A stretch of DNA of 29,732 bases from Anaerolineales bacterium (GTDB lineage: Bacteria > Chloroflexota > Anaerolineae > Anaerolineales > Villigracilaceae), in NCBI GenBank assembly GCA_016928525.1, contig JAFGKO010000336.1, positions 1-29,732 on the forward strand. The letters run 5' to 3'. The position numbers and the translations under genes were made by a program. The notes beneath the pieces are model-generated. The model searched no databases. It saw nothing but the letters and a program-made list of their open reading frames with translations, and was not told the origin of the DNA. The first letter of the stretch is position 1. Each line of letters opens with the position of its first letter. Below are positions 16,277 through 23,688 of the stretch, one piece after another.

Positions 16277-17551
16277 TTATCCTTGCCCTTGCTCTATGAA
16301 TGGCTTGGCAAAGCGCTGCTCATAAACGCCATTTTGTTTGAGCATGCTATCAAAGTAGGAATGTGCAATCGGCAGGCGCAGGAACACCTGAAAGACCGGG
16401 CCCAGGATGATCGGGAAACGTTCCGGGTGAGCGATCTTTGCCAGAATTGCCGCATCGAAGCGCCCAGCGACGGCCAGCCCGGAGCCGATTGCCTGCAAAT
16501 TGGCAAATAGAGTCTTGGTCATCCCATCGGGCATGACGCGCACAGCCTCGCCGTTGCCTTTGACAACCGTACCAAGATACGGGGAGCCAAGCCGCCCGGC
16601 CAGTTTTTCAAGGTAGCGTTCCACATAACGGGAGTGCAGGCCCTCGGGAAATCCGGATTGCACCACAAAGCCAATAGGCGGATTGTTTGTTTTCCCTACC
16701 AGCGGTTCGAGCGCCTCGATGAAGTGCTTGACGACACCCGGCATAGCGTCGGTGTAGAGCGGGAACCCCAGGACGACACATTCAGCCTCCGCAAAAGCCT
16801 GCACCATCCGGCCGGTCTCTCTGACACGGATCAAGTGATGGATTTCACTGGGACCCCCAAACCCGGCGGCGATTTCGCGCAGGAAGATAGGGGTGTTGCC
16901 TCTGCGCCCGCGCGGGGAACCGTTGAACAGGGTCAGGCGTTTGGGTGGCGTGATCCCCACGCCTCTTACTGGACCCAGGGCCTGCTGGAACAGATGGGGC
17001 CCTTTCTTTTCCTCCAGCACCCTCCGTGCAACTTCTTCGGCTGGCCGTTCTGTGGTCTCGAGAAACTCCAAGCGGGTCTTGAAGTTGAGCGCTGTGCGGG
17101 CGAAGATGTCGGTCAGGATGCGGATGTCAGTTTCATCTGTACCCAACTCCTTTTCGACCAGCATGCCAACGCGCGGATACTGTTTGTAGCGCTTGAGATG
17201 ATGCGCTTCGTTATGGACAACTTCCATATAAGGATGGATTAACGGCAAATGCTTATCGATAGCCATTTTTAGCAGGATAGTAGGGAAGCCCATCTTGAGT
17301 GGTGCGGCCCACAGTGTGAAGTCAGAGTTGATCACCGCCCTGTCGATTTCGATAGAGGCGTCTTGCGTAACACATTGACCGGGTGTTTTGACCCAACAAC
17401 CCCAGCAGCCGATGCAGTAGCGCAGGGATAGGTTGCGCAGGTCGAGCTGGGCAACCTCGTGCCCTTTCGATTCAAGCAAAGATTTTAGTTGCGCAAGATA
17501 ACCATCGAAAGAATCTGGTTCAGGCGCGCCGTTCAAGATGGTGATTTTCAT
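16277..17551 (-). CDS. Tandem flavodoxin-like (NADPH-dependent FMN reductase type) fusion protein
   Basis: A 424-residue protein made of two flavodoxin-like units. Unit 1 (about 1-185) begins MKITILNGAPEPDSFDGYLAQLKSLLESKGHEV and has a cysteine-rich LRYCIGCWGCWVKTPGQC (Cys46, 49, 52, 60), the pattern seen in iron-sulfur flavoprotein-like NAD(P)H-dependent reductases, then AAPLKMGFPTILLKMAIDK. Unit 2 (about 204-424) restarts with KRLTLFNGSPRGRRGNTPIFLREI, the phosphate-binding loop for FMN, then VVLGFPLYTDAMPGVVKHFIEAL and IGFVVQSGFPEGLHS. Single-unit relatives are about 180-200 residues. The ATG at 17551, after AAAGGAACAG, is correct; a longer frame to 17944 would overlap the hydrolase gene. 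Last gene of the PadR operon; its substrate is unknown. A two-electron flavin role fed by the membrane Fe-S protein is an inference. Confidence 0.87.
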   Translation of the reverse strand: MKITILNGAPEPDSFDGYLAQLKSLLESKGHEVAQLDLRNLSLRYCIGCWGCWVKTPGQCVTQDASIEIDRAVINSDFTLWAAPLKMGFPTILLKMAIDKHLPLIHPYMEVVHNEAHHLKRYKQYPRVGMLVEKELGTDETDIRILTDIFARTALNFKTRLEFLETTERPAEEVARRVLEEKKGPHLFQQALGPVRGVGITPPKRLTLFNGSPRGRRGNTPIFLREIAAGFGGPSEIHHLIRVRETGRMVQAFAEAECVVLGFPLYTDAMPGVVKHFIEALEPLVGKTNNPPIGFVVQSGFPEGLHSRYVERYLEKLAGRLGSPYLGTVVKGNGEAVRVMPDGMTKTLFANLQAIGSGLAVAGRFDAAILAKIAHPERFPIILGPVFQVFLRLPIAHSYFDSMLKQNGVYEQRFAKPFIEQGQG

Positions 17552-17561
17552 GTCTGTTCCT

Positions 17562-18569
17562 TTATTCATCCAGGAAGGTGCGAATGGCCTGGATGGTTTC
17601 CTCGGGGTTATCCCAAACCATATCGTGCCCGGAATTCGAGATGATGACCAATTGCGAGTTGGGATACAGCGCCGCATGGTTGGCCTGTAATTCCGGTCCA
17701 ATCCAGGTGTTGCATTCGCTGGCCAGAAACAGGACCGGCTTTTCGTAGTCTCCGGCGTGGGCGCTGAGCGAGTCCAGATCGGCACTGGATGCGGTAGACT
17801 GAATTGCACTGGAAGCTGTGTTGCCCCAGCGCCACATAGGTGCATCGTAGGGTTCTCCTGGACAGTGATAAGGATTATCAGGATGGTTTTCGAAGTACGG
17901 CAGGATATTGGCTCCCACCAGGAAATCTTCAGATGCATATTCATCAGGACCGTTCACATGGAAAGCCGCGAAACCTGCCCGTGCTGCCACCCACAGATAC
18001 TCCGGTCCGCCCGTAATCTCCCCAAAGTAGGCCTGCCAATCCTTTTGTTCCTGGGCGTTCAAAAATCCCGGCTCGGCCATGACAGCCTTGGCAATTTTTT
18101 CGGGCGCATATCCCAGGTAGCCCGAAGCCAGCATCCCGCCCCACGAGTGACCGACCAGATACACAGGTTCGCCTTTCCCGTATAGATCGATGATTGCATC
18201 CAGGTCATGCAATGTGGACTGGTAGGTAAGCTGTTCAGCGGGTACGCGTTTGGACAAACCTGAGCCTCGCTGGTCATAGAAGACAACAAAATACTCGTCC
18301 GCCAGCGCTTGCAAGCCCAATAGGGAACGATAATCTCCGCCTGGCCCACCGTGCAGAACGATCACGACCGGGTTATCCGGTTCGCCGAAGGTTTCCACAT
18401 GAAAGGTGTAGCCGTCGATTTCGATGCGCGGCAGACTCGGGTTATCGCTGACCGTGGCCGGAACAACGTAATCCTCGTCCGTGCTGAAATACAATGCGAC
18501 AGCGCCGATCAGGGCAACCAGGAATAAGCTGCCGAGCAGGATACCGGTAAATTTCAAAAAGCGTTTCAT
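17562..18569 (-). CDS. Alpha/beta hydrolase, proline iminopeptidase-like, membrane-anchored
   Basis: A 335-residue protein with a single N-terminal membrane anchor or uncleaved signal (KFTGILLGSLFLVALIGAVALYF, about 6-28), so the catalytic domain is probably outside the membrane. It has the oxyanion motif VLHGGPGGDY (71-80), YDQRGSGLS (98-106), the nucleophile elbow GHSWGG with Ser142, and His315 in SNSGHDMVW. HGGPGG plus DQRGSGLS is characteristic of proline iminopeptidase-type S33 peptidases, although many relatives act on other amides or esters. Spacing to the next gene is ten bases and to the preceding gene eighteen, so it sits firmly inside the PadR operon. Confidence 0.9.
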   Translation of the reverse strand: MKRFLKFTGILLGSLFLVALIGAVALYFSTDEDYVVPATVSDNPSLPRIEIDGYTFHVETFGEPDNPVVIVLHGGPGGDYRSLLGLQALADEYFVVFYDQRGSGLSKRVPAEQLTYQSTLHDLDAIIDLYGKGEPVYLVGHSWGGMLASGYLGYAPEKIAKAVMAEPGFLNAQEQKDWQAYFGEITGGPEYLWVAARAGFAAFHVNGPDEYASEDFLVGANILPYFENHPDNPYHCPGEPYDAPMWRWGNTASSAIQSTASSADLDSLSAHAGDYEKPVLFLASECNTWIGPELQANHAALYPNSQLVIISNSGHDMVWDNPEETIQAIRTFLDE

Positions 18570-18587
18570 TTTTCTCCAATATTTGTA

Positions 18588-19340
18588 TTACAAGGATTTG
18601 GATGCGCTGAATGAATAGCGGATGGCGTGCTTCGAGCAATTGTCCACACAGGTGCCGCACAGGATGCACTCAGCGTTCTCCATTTGTTCCATCTGCACCA
18701 TGCTGTTGACGTCCAGACTCATCGGGCAATTGGTCGTACATTTTTTACAGTCGGCGCAGGCGGAAGCGTCCGCTACCAGCCGCAGGGAAGCCCAACCCAA
18801 ACGCTTCCGGATCCAGCGCCCGATCATCATGAAGGGCGCCATCCAGCAGATGGTGTGGCAGCCGGCCCGTCGTCCGGCAAAGACCGCCAGGCCGATGAAC
18901 AGGAAGACGACCAGGTAGTAGGTGATGTACTTGAACGGTTCGTCCACCGAAACGCCTGCCTCCGTCAAATGCAGGAAGTTCAGGCTGGAATAGCCACCCG
19001 CTCGGGCTGCCAGCCAGACAATCAGGCTGACCCAGGGAACCCAGATGGCCCATTTGATCCAGTCGATCTTCTTCCCGTTGACCGGGCGGTTGTTGACCGG
19101 TTCGACGATCTCCTGCATCCCGCCGCCAGGGCAGACCCACCCGCACCAGGCGCGCCCCAGGAACAGGGACGAGACGAACATCAACCCGAACATGATCAGG
19201 CTGCCGTTGAGGATGCCGTTCATAGCCCCGTCGATGATTACGTAGGGTGAGAGGAAGTTCATCGTCACCGGAAAGGACAGGAAGGTCAGGATGACCAGGG
19301 CTTTGCGAATACGTTGGCGCAGGGGGAGTTGGCGTAACAT
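18588..19340 (-). CDS. NapH-like membrane-bound 4Fe-4S ferredoxin
   Basis: A 250-residue membrane protein of the NapH/polyferredoxin group. About four helices (15-35, 45-62, 97-112, 140-156) are joined by the signature LFLGRAWCGWVCPGGGMQEI (Cys66, Cys70) and a second cysteine pair in GCHTICWMAPF (Cys161, Cys165). The C-terminal cytoplasmic part binds two clusters: CADCKKCTTNC (195-205) and CILCGTCVDNCSKHAI (225-235 for the cysteines). Such proteins pass electrons between the quinone pool and soluble or periplasmic partners. No nap, nos or nrf genes are near, so the partner is unclear; the flavoprotein downstream in the same operon is a candidate. It starts six bases after the serine hydrolase stop, preceded by AGGAGTG. 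Confidence 0.9.
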   Translation of the reverse strand: MLRQLPLRQRIRKALVILTFLSFPVTMNFLSPYVIIDGAMNGILNGSLIMFGLMFVSSLFLGRAWCGWVCPGGGMQEIVEPVNNRPVNGKKIDWIKWAIWVPWVSLIVWLAARAGGYSSLNFLHLTEAGVSVDEPFKYITYYLVVFLFIGLAVFAGRRAGCHTICWMAPFMMIGRWIRKRLGWASLRLVADASACADCKKCTTNCPMSLDVNSMVQMEQMENAECILCGTCVDNCSKHAIRYSFSASKSL

Positions 19341-19346
19341 AAGATT

Positions 19347-20435
19347 TCACTCCTGGATCATTTGATAGACGGTTTCACAAACACGATACAAGGCGCGGTG
19401 GACACGAGTGCCGTATCCATTGGTCAGCAACATTATGCCGAGTCTCTTATCGGGGTAAATGCGTGTCTCGGTGGCAAAACCAGCCCCGCCGCCTTCGTGG
19501 TTGAAAAACTGGGCGCCGTTGCTCTCGCCGATCTTCCAGCCCAAACCCATGCCAATCTTTGCATCGAAACCGGCCTGTCCTGTGGCAGCCATCTCGCGCA
19601 TCTGCAAAGCGGACTCTGCGCACAAAATCCCTTTGCCATTGTTGAGATGTGCTATCAGGAAGGGCGCAAACTGTAAAACGGAACCGATCAGCCCGCCTAT
19701 GGGCACAGAATCAAGATCGTAGGGCCGCATTGCAACCAACCTGCCAATTCGCTCGCCGATCACCCAGCGCATGCCGGGCATCGTCAGGCGCACGGCCAAC
19801 AGGGTGGGGTCCCAGCGACTGATGTAGCCGGTTGCCATGTCGGTTTTCATGGTATCGGTATAGGTGAAAGCTGCCTGCATGCCAAGAGGCTGCAAGATAT
19901 GCCCTGTGACGTAATCCACGTAGGACCGACCTGAAATGCGTTCGATGACTTCACCCAAAATCATGTAATTCACGTTGCGGTATTCCACTTTCATGCCGGA
20001 TTTGCGCCTGGGCTTCAGGTTGTAACGCTTGAGTACCTCCGCTATCACTGGAACAGACTCTCCTATCCGGCGTACCGCTATTACTGCAGGAATTGTATCC
20101 GGCAGTCCGGATGTGTGACTTAACAAGTGTTTGATGGTGATGCCATCCAGGGCATCAGACCGGTATTCTGGCAATATCTTCGTGAAGGGAGTATCCAGCG
20201 AAATCTTGCTAGTTTCAACCAATTGCATGACGGCAGTGGCCGTATAGAGCTTGGTTGCCGAGAAGAGGTGATAGGCTGTGTCAACTGTCACCGGGCGGGA
20301 CTGCGCCAGGTCAGCCAACCCGACCGCGCCTGATGTGACGATTCCATCAGGAGCTACGACCGCATAAGCACAGGAAGGAACGCTTGGAGAGAGAACTTCG
20401 TTTTCGATAACGGAAGCAAAATGGGGGACTGTCAT
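19347..20435 (-). CDS. Serine hydrolase, class C beta-lactamase/esterase family
   Basis: A 362-residue beta-lactamase-related protein. The catalytic S-x-x-K is SATK (Ser59-Lys62), the second motif is YRN (152-154) in EYRNVNYMILGEVIERISG, and a HEGGGAGF motif near the C-terminus takes the place of KTG, as in many esterase- or peptidase-type members (EstB, Pab87, LACTB-like). There is no signal peptide, so the protein is probably cytoplasmic and unlikely to be an antibiotic-degrading beta-lactamase. It follows padR by 13 bases, with an AAGGATAGG ribosome site, and is the first structural gene of the operon. Substrate unknown. Confidence 0.9.
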   Translation of the reverse strand: MTVPHFASVIENEVLSPSVPSCAYAVVAPDGIVTSGAVGLADLAQSRPVTVDTAYHLFSATKLYTATAVMQLVETSKISLDTPFTKILPEYRSDALDGITIKHLLSHTSGLPDTIPAVIAVRRIGESVPVIAEVLKRYNLKPRRKSGMKVEYRNVNYMILGEVIERISGRSYVDYVTGHILQPLGMQAAFTYTDTMKTDMATGYISRWDPTLLAVRLTMPGMRWVIGERIGRLVAMRPYDLDSVPIGGLIGSVLQFAPFLIAHLNNGKGILCAESALQMREMAATGQAGFDAKIGMGLGWKIGESNGAQFFNHEGGGAGFATETRIYPDKRLGIMLLTNGYGTRVHRALYRVCETVYQMIQE

Positions 20436-20448
20436 GATGCGCCTATCC

Positions 20449-21006
20449 TTATTTGGCTGGAACCTGTCCTTTCTTGATGCGCTCGATCACACTCTCCGCC
20501 CAGGCCAGGTTGGCGCGCATGTTGGCGATGCCGTTTTCGAGGGTGAGCAGCCAGAAAAAATGCTCACGCGGTGAGGGGATTTCTTCCTGGAAGGGTCCAA
20601 GATGGTCAGGGACCTGGTCGTACCGGGTCAAGATGGCGCGCATAATTGCAACATATCCTTCGAACTTGGCCAATACTTCCTCATCCGATAGCTGCCCAGC
20701 AAAAAAGACTTGAATGAGCGGTGCGCTGCGCGGCGCATCCAGCGGAGGTGGCCCGGATAGCCATTGAAGCAATTCAATGCGTCCTGTCTCCGTAATGTGA
20801 TAGACCTTGCGGTCAGGGCGGTCTTCCTGGGGGACCTTTTCCATCTTCGCAAGGCCTTGTTCGGTCAGGCGGTTCAAGGTGCGATAAATTTGGCTCTGAT
20901 CGGCAGGCCAGAAGTGTTGCACGGATGAGTCGAATATCTTCTTCAGGTCGTAACCTGTGTAGGGGTGGTAATTGAGAAAGCCGAGAATGGCATAACCGAG
21001 GGACAT
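20449..21006 (-). CDS. PadR-family transcriptional regulator
   Basis: A 185-residue regulator. The winged helix runs over about residues 1-80: LGYAILGFLNYHPYTGYDLKKIF, DQSQIYRTLNRLTEQGLAKMEKVPQEDRPDRKVYHITETGRIELLQWL. The C-terminal helical part (EEVLAKFEGYVAIMRAILTRYDQV and REHFFWLLTLENGIANMRANLAWAESVIERI) is the Vir_act_alpha_C dimerisation region. ATG at 21006 is preferred over 21015: AGGAG then lies nine bases upstream, whereas it would touch the earlier ATG. PadR proteins are usually repressors released by small aromatic or amphipathic ligands. It heads the five-gene operon down to 16277, and a matching palindrome (21021-21040) sits in its own leader. Confidence 0.93.
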   Translation of the reverse strand: MSLGYAILGFLNYHPYTGYDLKKIFDSSVQHFWPADQSQIYRTLNRLTEQGLAKMEKVPQEDRPDRKVYHITETGRIELLQWLSGPPPLDAPRSAPLIQVFFAGQLSDEEVLAKFEGYVAIMRAILTRYDQVPDHLGPFQEEIPSPREHFFWLLTLENGIANMRANLAWAESVIERIKKGQVPAK

Positions 21007-21020
21007 ATTATACATCTCCT

Positions 21021-21040
21021 ATATAAGATTAATCCTATAT
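21021..21040 (-). promoter_or_regulatory. Palindromic PadR operator
   Basis: ATATAAGATTAATCCTATAT is an 18-of-20 palindrome with the perfect core GATTAATC. It lies directly between the predicted transcription start and the padR ribosome site, where a bound repressor would block the operon. Confidence 0.7.
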
Positions 21041-21052
21041 TATTTCCGTCCT

Positions 21053-21081
21053 ATAATAATATGGAATCAGTTTCGTGTCAA
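21053..21081 (-). promoter_or_regulatory. Sigma70-type promoter of the padR operon
   Basis: Minus strand: TTGACA (21081-21076), a 17-base spacer, TATTAT (21058-21053). Start of transcription is expected near 21046, so the operator follows at about +6 to +25. Confidence 0.8.
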
Positions 21082-21294
21082 GGCTTTTTGCTTGTGGGCA
21101 TGGATGTGAGAAAAAAAGAGAGCCACTCATCAAAGTAACTCCTTGTGGGCGCATGGTTATGGATTGAGCAAAGCCATGCATCCCTTTTTAAGAAATAATG
21201 AGGGGATATGGCATCACAAATTTGCGGCGTTTTAAGTCTTGAAATGGATCAATTTCTTTGATTTTTGATATGACAATTTGATGACATTTATCAT
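21082..21294. other. Divergent intergenic region between padR and arsR
   Basis: AT-rich, no credible ORF. A loose hairpin GCATGG ... CCATGC (21151-21179) is followed by a T tract on the plus strand, but no plus-strand gene lies upstream for it to terminate. Nothing else recognised. Confidence 0.4.
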
Positions 21295-21341
21295 ATTCCA
21301 ATTTCCGAATGTGACCGTATAATACATTCAGTTTTTGGAAT
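21295..21341 (+). promoter_or_regulatory. arsR1 promoter with two ArsR-type operator boxes
   Basis: Two 16-bp dyads of the form ATTC-N8-GAAT lie at 21295-21310 and 21326-21341. Between them is a perfect -10 box TATAAT (21318-21323), with a weak -35 TTCCAA 16 bases upstream that falls inside the first box. The second box touches the start codon. Binding of ArsR at either box would block the promoter; the arrangement implies a very short leader. Confidence 0.75.
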
Positions 21342-21713
21342 ATGAATAAACTGATTTCCCCCCACGAGAAAATCGGCGACCTGTTGGCCTCCATCGGCAA
21401 CCCGGTGCGCGTGCAGATCCTGCTCGCCATCGGGACGGGCGAAGCGTGCGTGTGCCATCTCGAATCCCTGTTGGAACTGCGTCAGGCTTACATCTCTCAG
21501 CAATTGATGCTCCTGCGCCAGAAGAAACTCATCACCTCCCGGCGCGAGGGCAAATACATCTACTACCGGCTGGTCAAGCCGGAAGTGCTGGAAGTCCTCC
21601 GGGTGGTGGGTGAGATCGTGGGCGTACCGAAAGGCGCGCTCGTCATTCAGGAGCATTCCAGTTGTGAATGTCCCAGGTGCAGCGCGGAGGAAACGGTCAG
21701 TTCCAATGGGTAA
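21342..21713 (+). CDS. arsR: ArsR-family metalloregulator, copy 1
   Basis: A 123-residue winged-helix repressor: LLASIGNPVRVQILLAIGTGEACVCHLESLLELRQAYISQQLMLLRQKKLITSRREGKYIYYRLVKPEVLEVL. Cys36 and Cys38 in ACVCHLE are placed as the arsenite/antimonite thiols in the alpha-3 helix of classical ArsR (ELCVCDL). A second cluster CECPRC (Cys108, 110, 113) near the C-terminus could supply the third ligand, as in actinobacterial-type sensors. HLESLLELRQAYISQQLMLLR is the DNA-recognition region. It heads a unit with an ArsP-like permease, a disulfide protein and Acr3. The ATG directly follows operator box 2; the ribosome site is only GGA, which suggests near-leaderless translation. Confidence 0.93.
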   Translation: MNKLISPHEKIGDLLASIGNPVRVQILLAIGTGEACVCHLESLLELRQAYISQQLMLLRQKKLITSRREGKYIYYRLVKPEVLEVLRVVGEIVGVPKGALVIQEHSSCECPRCSAEETVSSNG

Positions 21714-21718
21714 AACTT

Positions 21719-21795
21719 TTCACCACAGGAATCACGGAGTCCGTAGAGAAAAACAAAAGGGAAATCTCTGTGTTTTTCGCACGCTCGGTGGTGAA
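21719..21795. repeat. Short inverted repeat between arsR1 and the permease gene
   Basis: TTCACCAC (21719-21726) and GTGGTGAA (21788-21795) bracket a spacer containing ATCACGGAGTCCGTAGAG, related to the CACGGA words at 11667-11755. It looks like a small dispersed repeat inserted within the arsenic unit. Confidence 0.4.
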
Positions 21796-21820
21796 CAATG
21801 AAAAGGCATAAAAACACAAC

Positions 21821-23296
21821 ATGGATATTTTAGGATTTATTCTGCAACTCTTCTACAGCGGTCTCGGCAATCTGGCCGCTTACCTGGCGGCGCACGTCCT
21901 GTTGTGCCTGCTGCCGGCCTTCTACATCGCTGGGGCGATGACCGCCCTGATCCCCAAAGAAACGGTCACGCGCTTCTTAGGACGCAATACGCCCAAGTAC
22001 ATATCCTACCCGGCCTCCGCGGCGGCGGGTTTCCTGCTGGCGGTCTGCTCGTGCACAGTCATCCCGCTCTTTGCCGGGATATACAAAAAAGGCGCCGGGA
22101 TCGGCCCGGCCATCACCTTCCTGTTCGTCGCGCCGGCCATCAACATCCTGGCGCTGGTCTATACGGGCGGCGTGATCGGCATGGACCTGGCAATCGCGCG
22201 TCTGCTGCTGTCGCTGGCCTTCGGCATCGGCGTGGGCATCCTTATGGCGCTCATCTTCCGGGCGGAGGATGCCGAACACGACAAAGCCACAGACGCCATG
22301 TTTGCCGGGCAGGCTGCCATGCGCCGTGCGGCGGTCATCTTCATGCTGGTGCTGGTGGCATTGCTGGTAGCGGGCACTTTCCAATTCGACGTTTTGAAGC
22401 AATCCTATGCTGAAATTGCCCTGCCAATCCGCGGCATGGACACCTTCCAGGAAGCACTCTACCGTTTGGTACCCTTCGACCCGGCGCGCGGCGAGGAAGG
22501 GGTCACAGCGCAGGGCGCTATCTTGATCGGGATGCTCGTGCTGATCGGGTTGACGTCCTGGAAGGGCATCGAACGCATCCACGAAGGCTTCAACGCCTGG
22601 ACCTGGGTCTCCATTGGATTGGTCGCTCTGACTCTGCTGGTAGCTGCCCTCGCTATGACACCGCAGGCGGGCGGGCTGACCCTGTCCCTGACCGGCAAGT
22701 TCTTCGGCGTGCTGCTTTCGGTCGTTGTTCTGGGCTGGATGCTCAAAACGCAATTGTGCGAAGACGAAACCCGCGATTTCTTGTGGGAATCCTGGAAATT
22801 CGTCAAGCAAATCTTCCCGCTGTTAGTGGTGGGTGTCTTTGCGGTGGGTATCATCCGCGAACTGATCCAGCCGGAGTGGATACAAGCCATCGCCGGTAGC
22901 AATACCGTCCTGGGCAACTTCGTGGGCGTGGTCTTCGGCGTCTTCATGTACTTTCCCACCCTGGTGGAAGTGCCCATCGCCCAGATGTTTCTCAGCCTGG
23001 GTATGCATCGCGGTCCGCTGCTGGCCTACCTGATCTCTGACCCCGAACTCAGCCTGCAGAGCATCCTGATCACGACTGCTATCATCGGGCGCCTCAAAGC
23101 CTGGACCTACGTGGGTTGGGTGGCGCTCTTCAGCACGCTGGCCGGGCTGATCTACGGCGCCTGGGTGGATGGAACCAGTATTGCGCTGGTCTTACTTTAT
23201 CTGCTCTCATTCCTGGCTGTGCTGGCCGGGATCATGTGGCTGGTGGACCGTCAATACCAAAAGAAGATGTTCGCCGAAACAATTTCGGCTGATTAA
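21821..23296 (+). CDS. ArsP/YraQ-type permease (DUF318 family)
   Basis: A 491-residue integral membrane protein of the permease family that includes ArsP (trivalent organoarsenical efflux) and related metal exporters. It shows about 10-11 helices in two homologous halves. Key motif: ASAAAGFLLAVCSCTVIPLFAGIYKKGAGIGPAITFLFVAPAINILALVYTG (66-117), with the paired Cys76 and Cys78 that mark the family. The second half has VGVFAVGIIRELIQPEWIQAIAGSN and FGVFMYFPTLVEVPIAQMFLSLGMHRGPLLAYLISDPELSLQ. It lies between arsR1 and acr3, so export of methylated or other arsenicals, or a related thiophilic metal, is likely but not proven. The ribosome site is weak (AAGG fifteen bases upstream). The 107-base gap before it holds a small inverted repeat. 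Confidence 0.9.
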   Translation: MDILGFILQLFYSGLGNLAAYLAAHVLLCLLPAFYIAGAMTALIPKETVTRFLGRNTPKYISYPASAAAGFLLAVCSCTVIPLFAGIYKKGAGIGPAITFLFVAPAINILALVYTGGVIGMDLAIARLLLSLAFGIGVGILMALIFRAEDAEHDKATDAMFAGQAAMRRAAVIFMLVLVALLVAGTFQFDVLKQSYAEIALPIRGMDTFQEALYRLVPFDPARGEEGVTAQGAILIGMLVLIGLTSWKGIERIHEGFNAWTWVSIGLVALTLLVAALAMTPQAGGLTLSLTGKFFGVLLSVVVLGWMLKTQLCEDETRDFLWESWKFVKQIFPLLVVGVFAVGIIRELIQPEWIQAIAGSNTVLGNFVGVVFGVFMYFPTLVEVPIAQMFLSLGMHRGPLLAYLISDPELSLQSILITTAIIGRLKAWTYVGWVALFSTLAGLIYGAWVDGTSIALVLLYLLSFLAVLAGIMWLVDRQYQKKMFAETISAD

Positions 23297-23329
23297 AAAC
23301 AAACTTATTGAACAAGGAGAAAATCGAAC

Positions 23330-23581
23330 ATGCTTACCATCAAAATTCTGGGCTCAGGCTGCGCCAACTGCAAACGCGTCGAGCAGATCGCCAACAAGGT
23401 TGTGGCGGAGATGGCGCTCGAGGCGGAAGTCATCAAGGTCACGGATTATGCCGACATCATGGCCTATAACATCCTCTCCACACCAGGTTTGGTTGTGAAT
23501 GAGAAAGTTGTTTGCTCCGGACGCATTCCTACCCCGGCCGAAGTGACCACCTGGCTGGCGGACGCGCTGCAAACGGCTTGA
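23330..23581 (+). CDS. Redox-active disulfide protein 2 (small thioredoxin-like)
   Basis: An 83-residue thioredoxin-fold protein: MLTIKILGSGCANCKRVEQIANKVVAEM, with the active-site CANC (Cys11, Cys14) at the start of the first helix, then EAEVIKVTDYADIMAYNILSTPGLVVNEKVVCSGRIPT, where the cis-Pro is in TPGLV. This is the family called redox-active disulfide protein 2, whose genes often accompany ArsP/YraQ-type permeases and arsR. Its role may be to reduce or pass a metalloid to the permease (inference from context). An AAGGAG ribosome site is present, and the gene lies 33 bases after the permease stop. Another unpaired cysteine is Cys62 in VVCSG. Confidence 0.92.
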   Translation: MLTIKILGSGCANCKRVEQIANKVVAEMALEAEVIKVTDYADIMAYNILSTPGLVVNEKVVCSGRIPTPAEVTTWLADALQTA

Positions 23582-23688
23582 TGTCGAGACGCAGAGAGCA
23601 CAACTGGAGAATTTGAAAGCCGCGTCAATCGCAAGGATGCTACGCGAGAAATTGCGTGCCAAGTAAAAAAAAACTCACTGGAGGAGTT

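Noticed and set aside
17552..17944. N-terminal extension of the flavoprotein frame up to 17944
   Set aside because: It overlaps the end of the alpha/beta hydrolase gene, has no ribosome site, and the flavodoxin-like protein starts cleanly at 17551 with AAAGGA upstream.
21151..21190. Plus-strand terminator-like hairpin GCATGG..CCATGC with T tract
   Set aside because: The stem is short and bulged, the loop long, and no plus-strand gene lies upstream to be terminated.
21977..22810. 277-codon minus-strand frame opposite the ArsP-like permease
   Set aside because: Antisense shadow; Gln/His/Asp-rich composition is the reverse image of a membrane protein.
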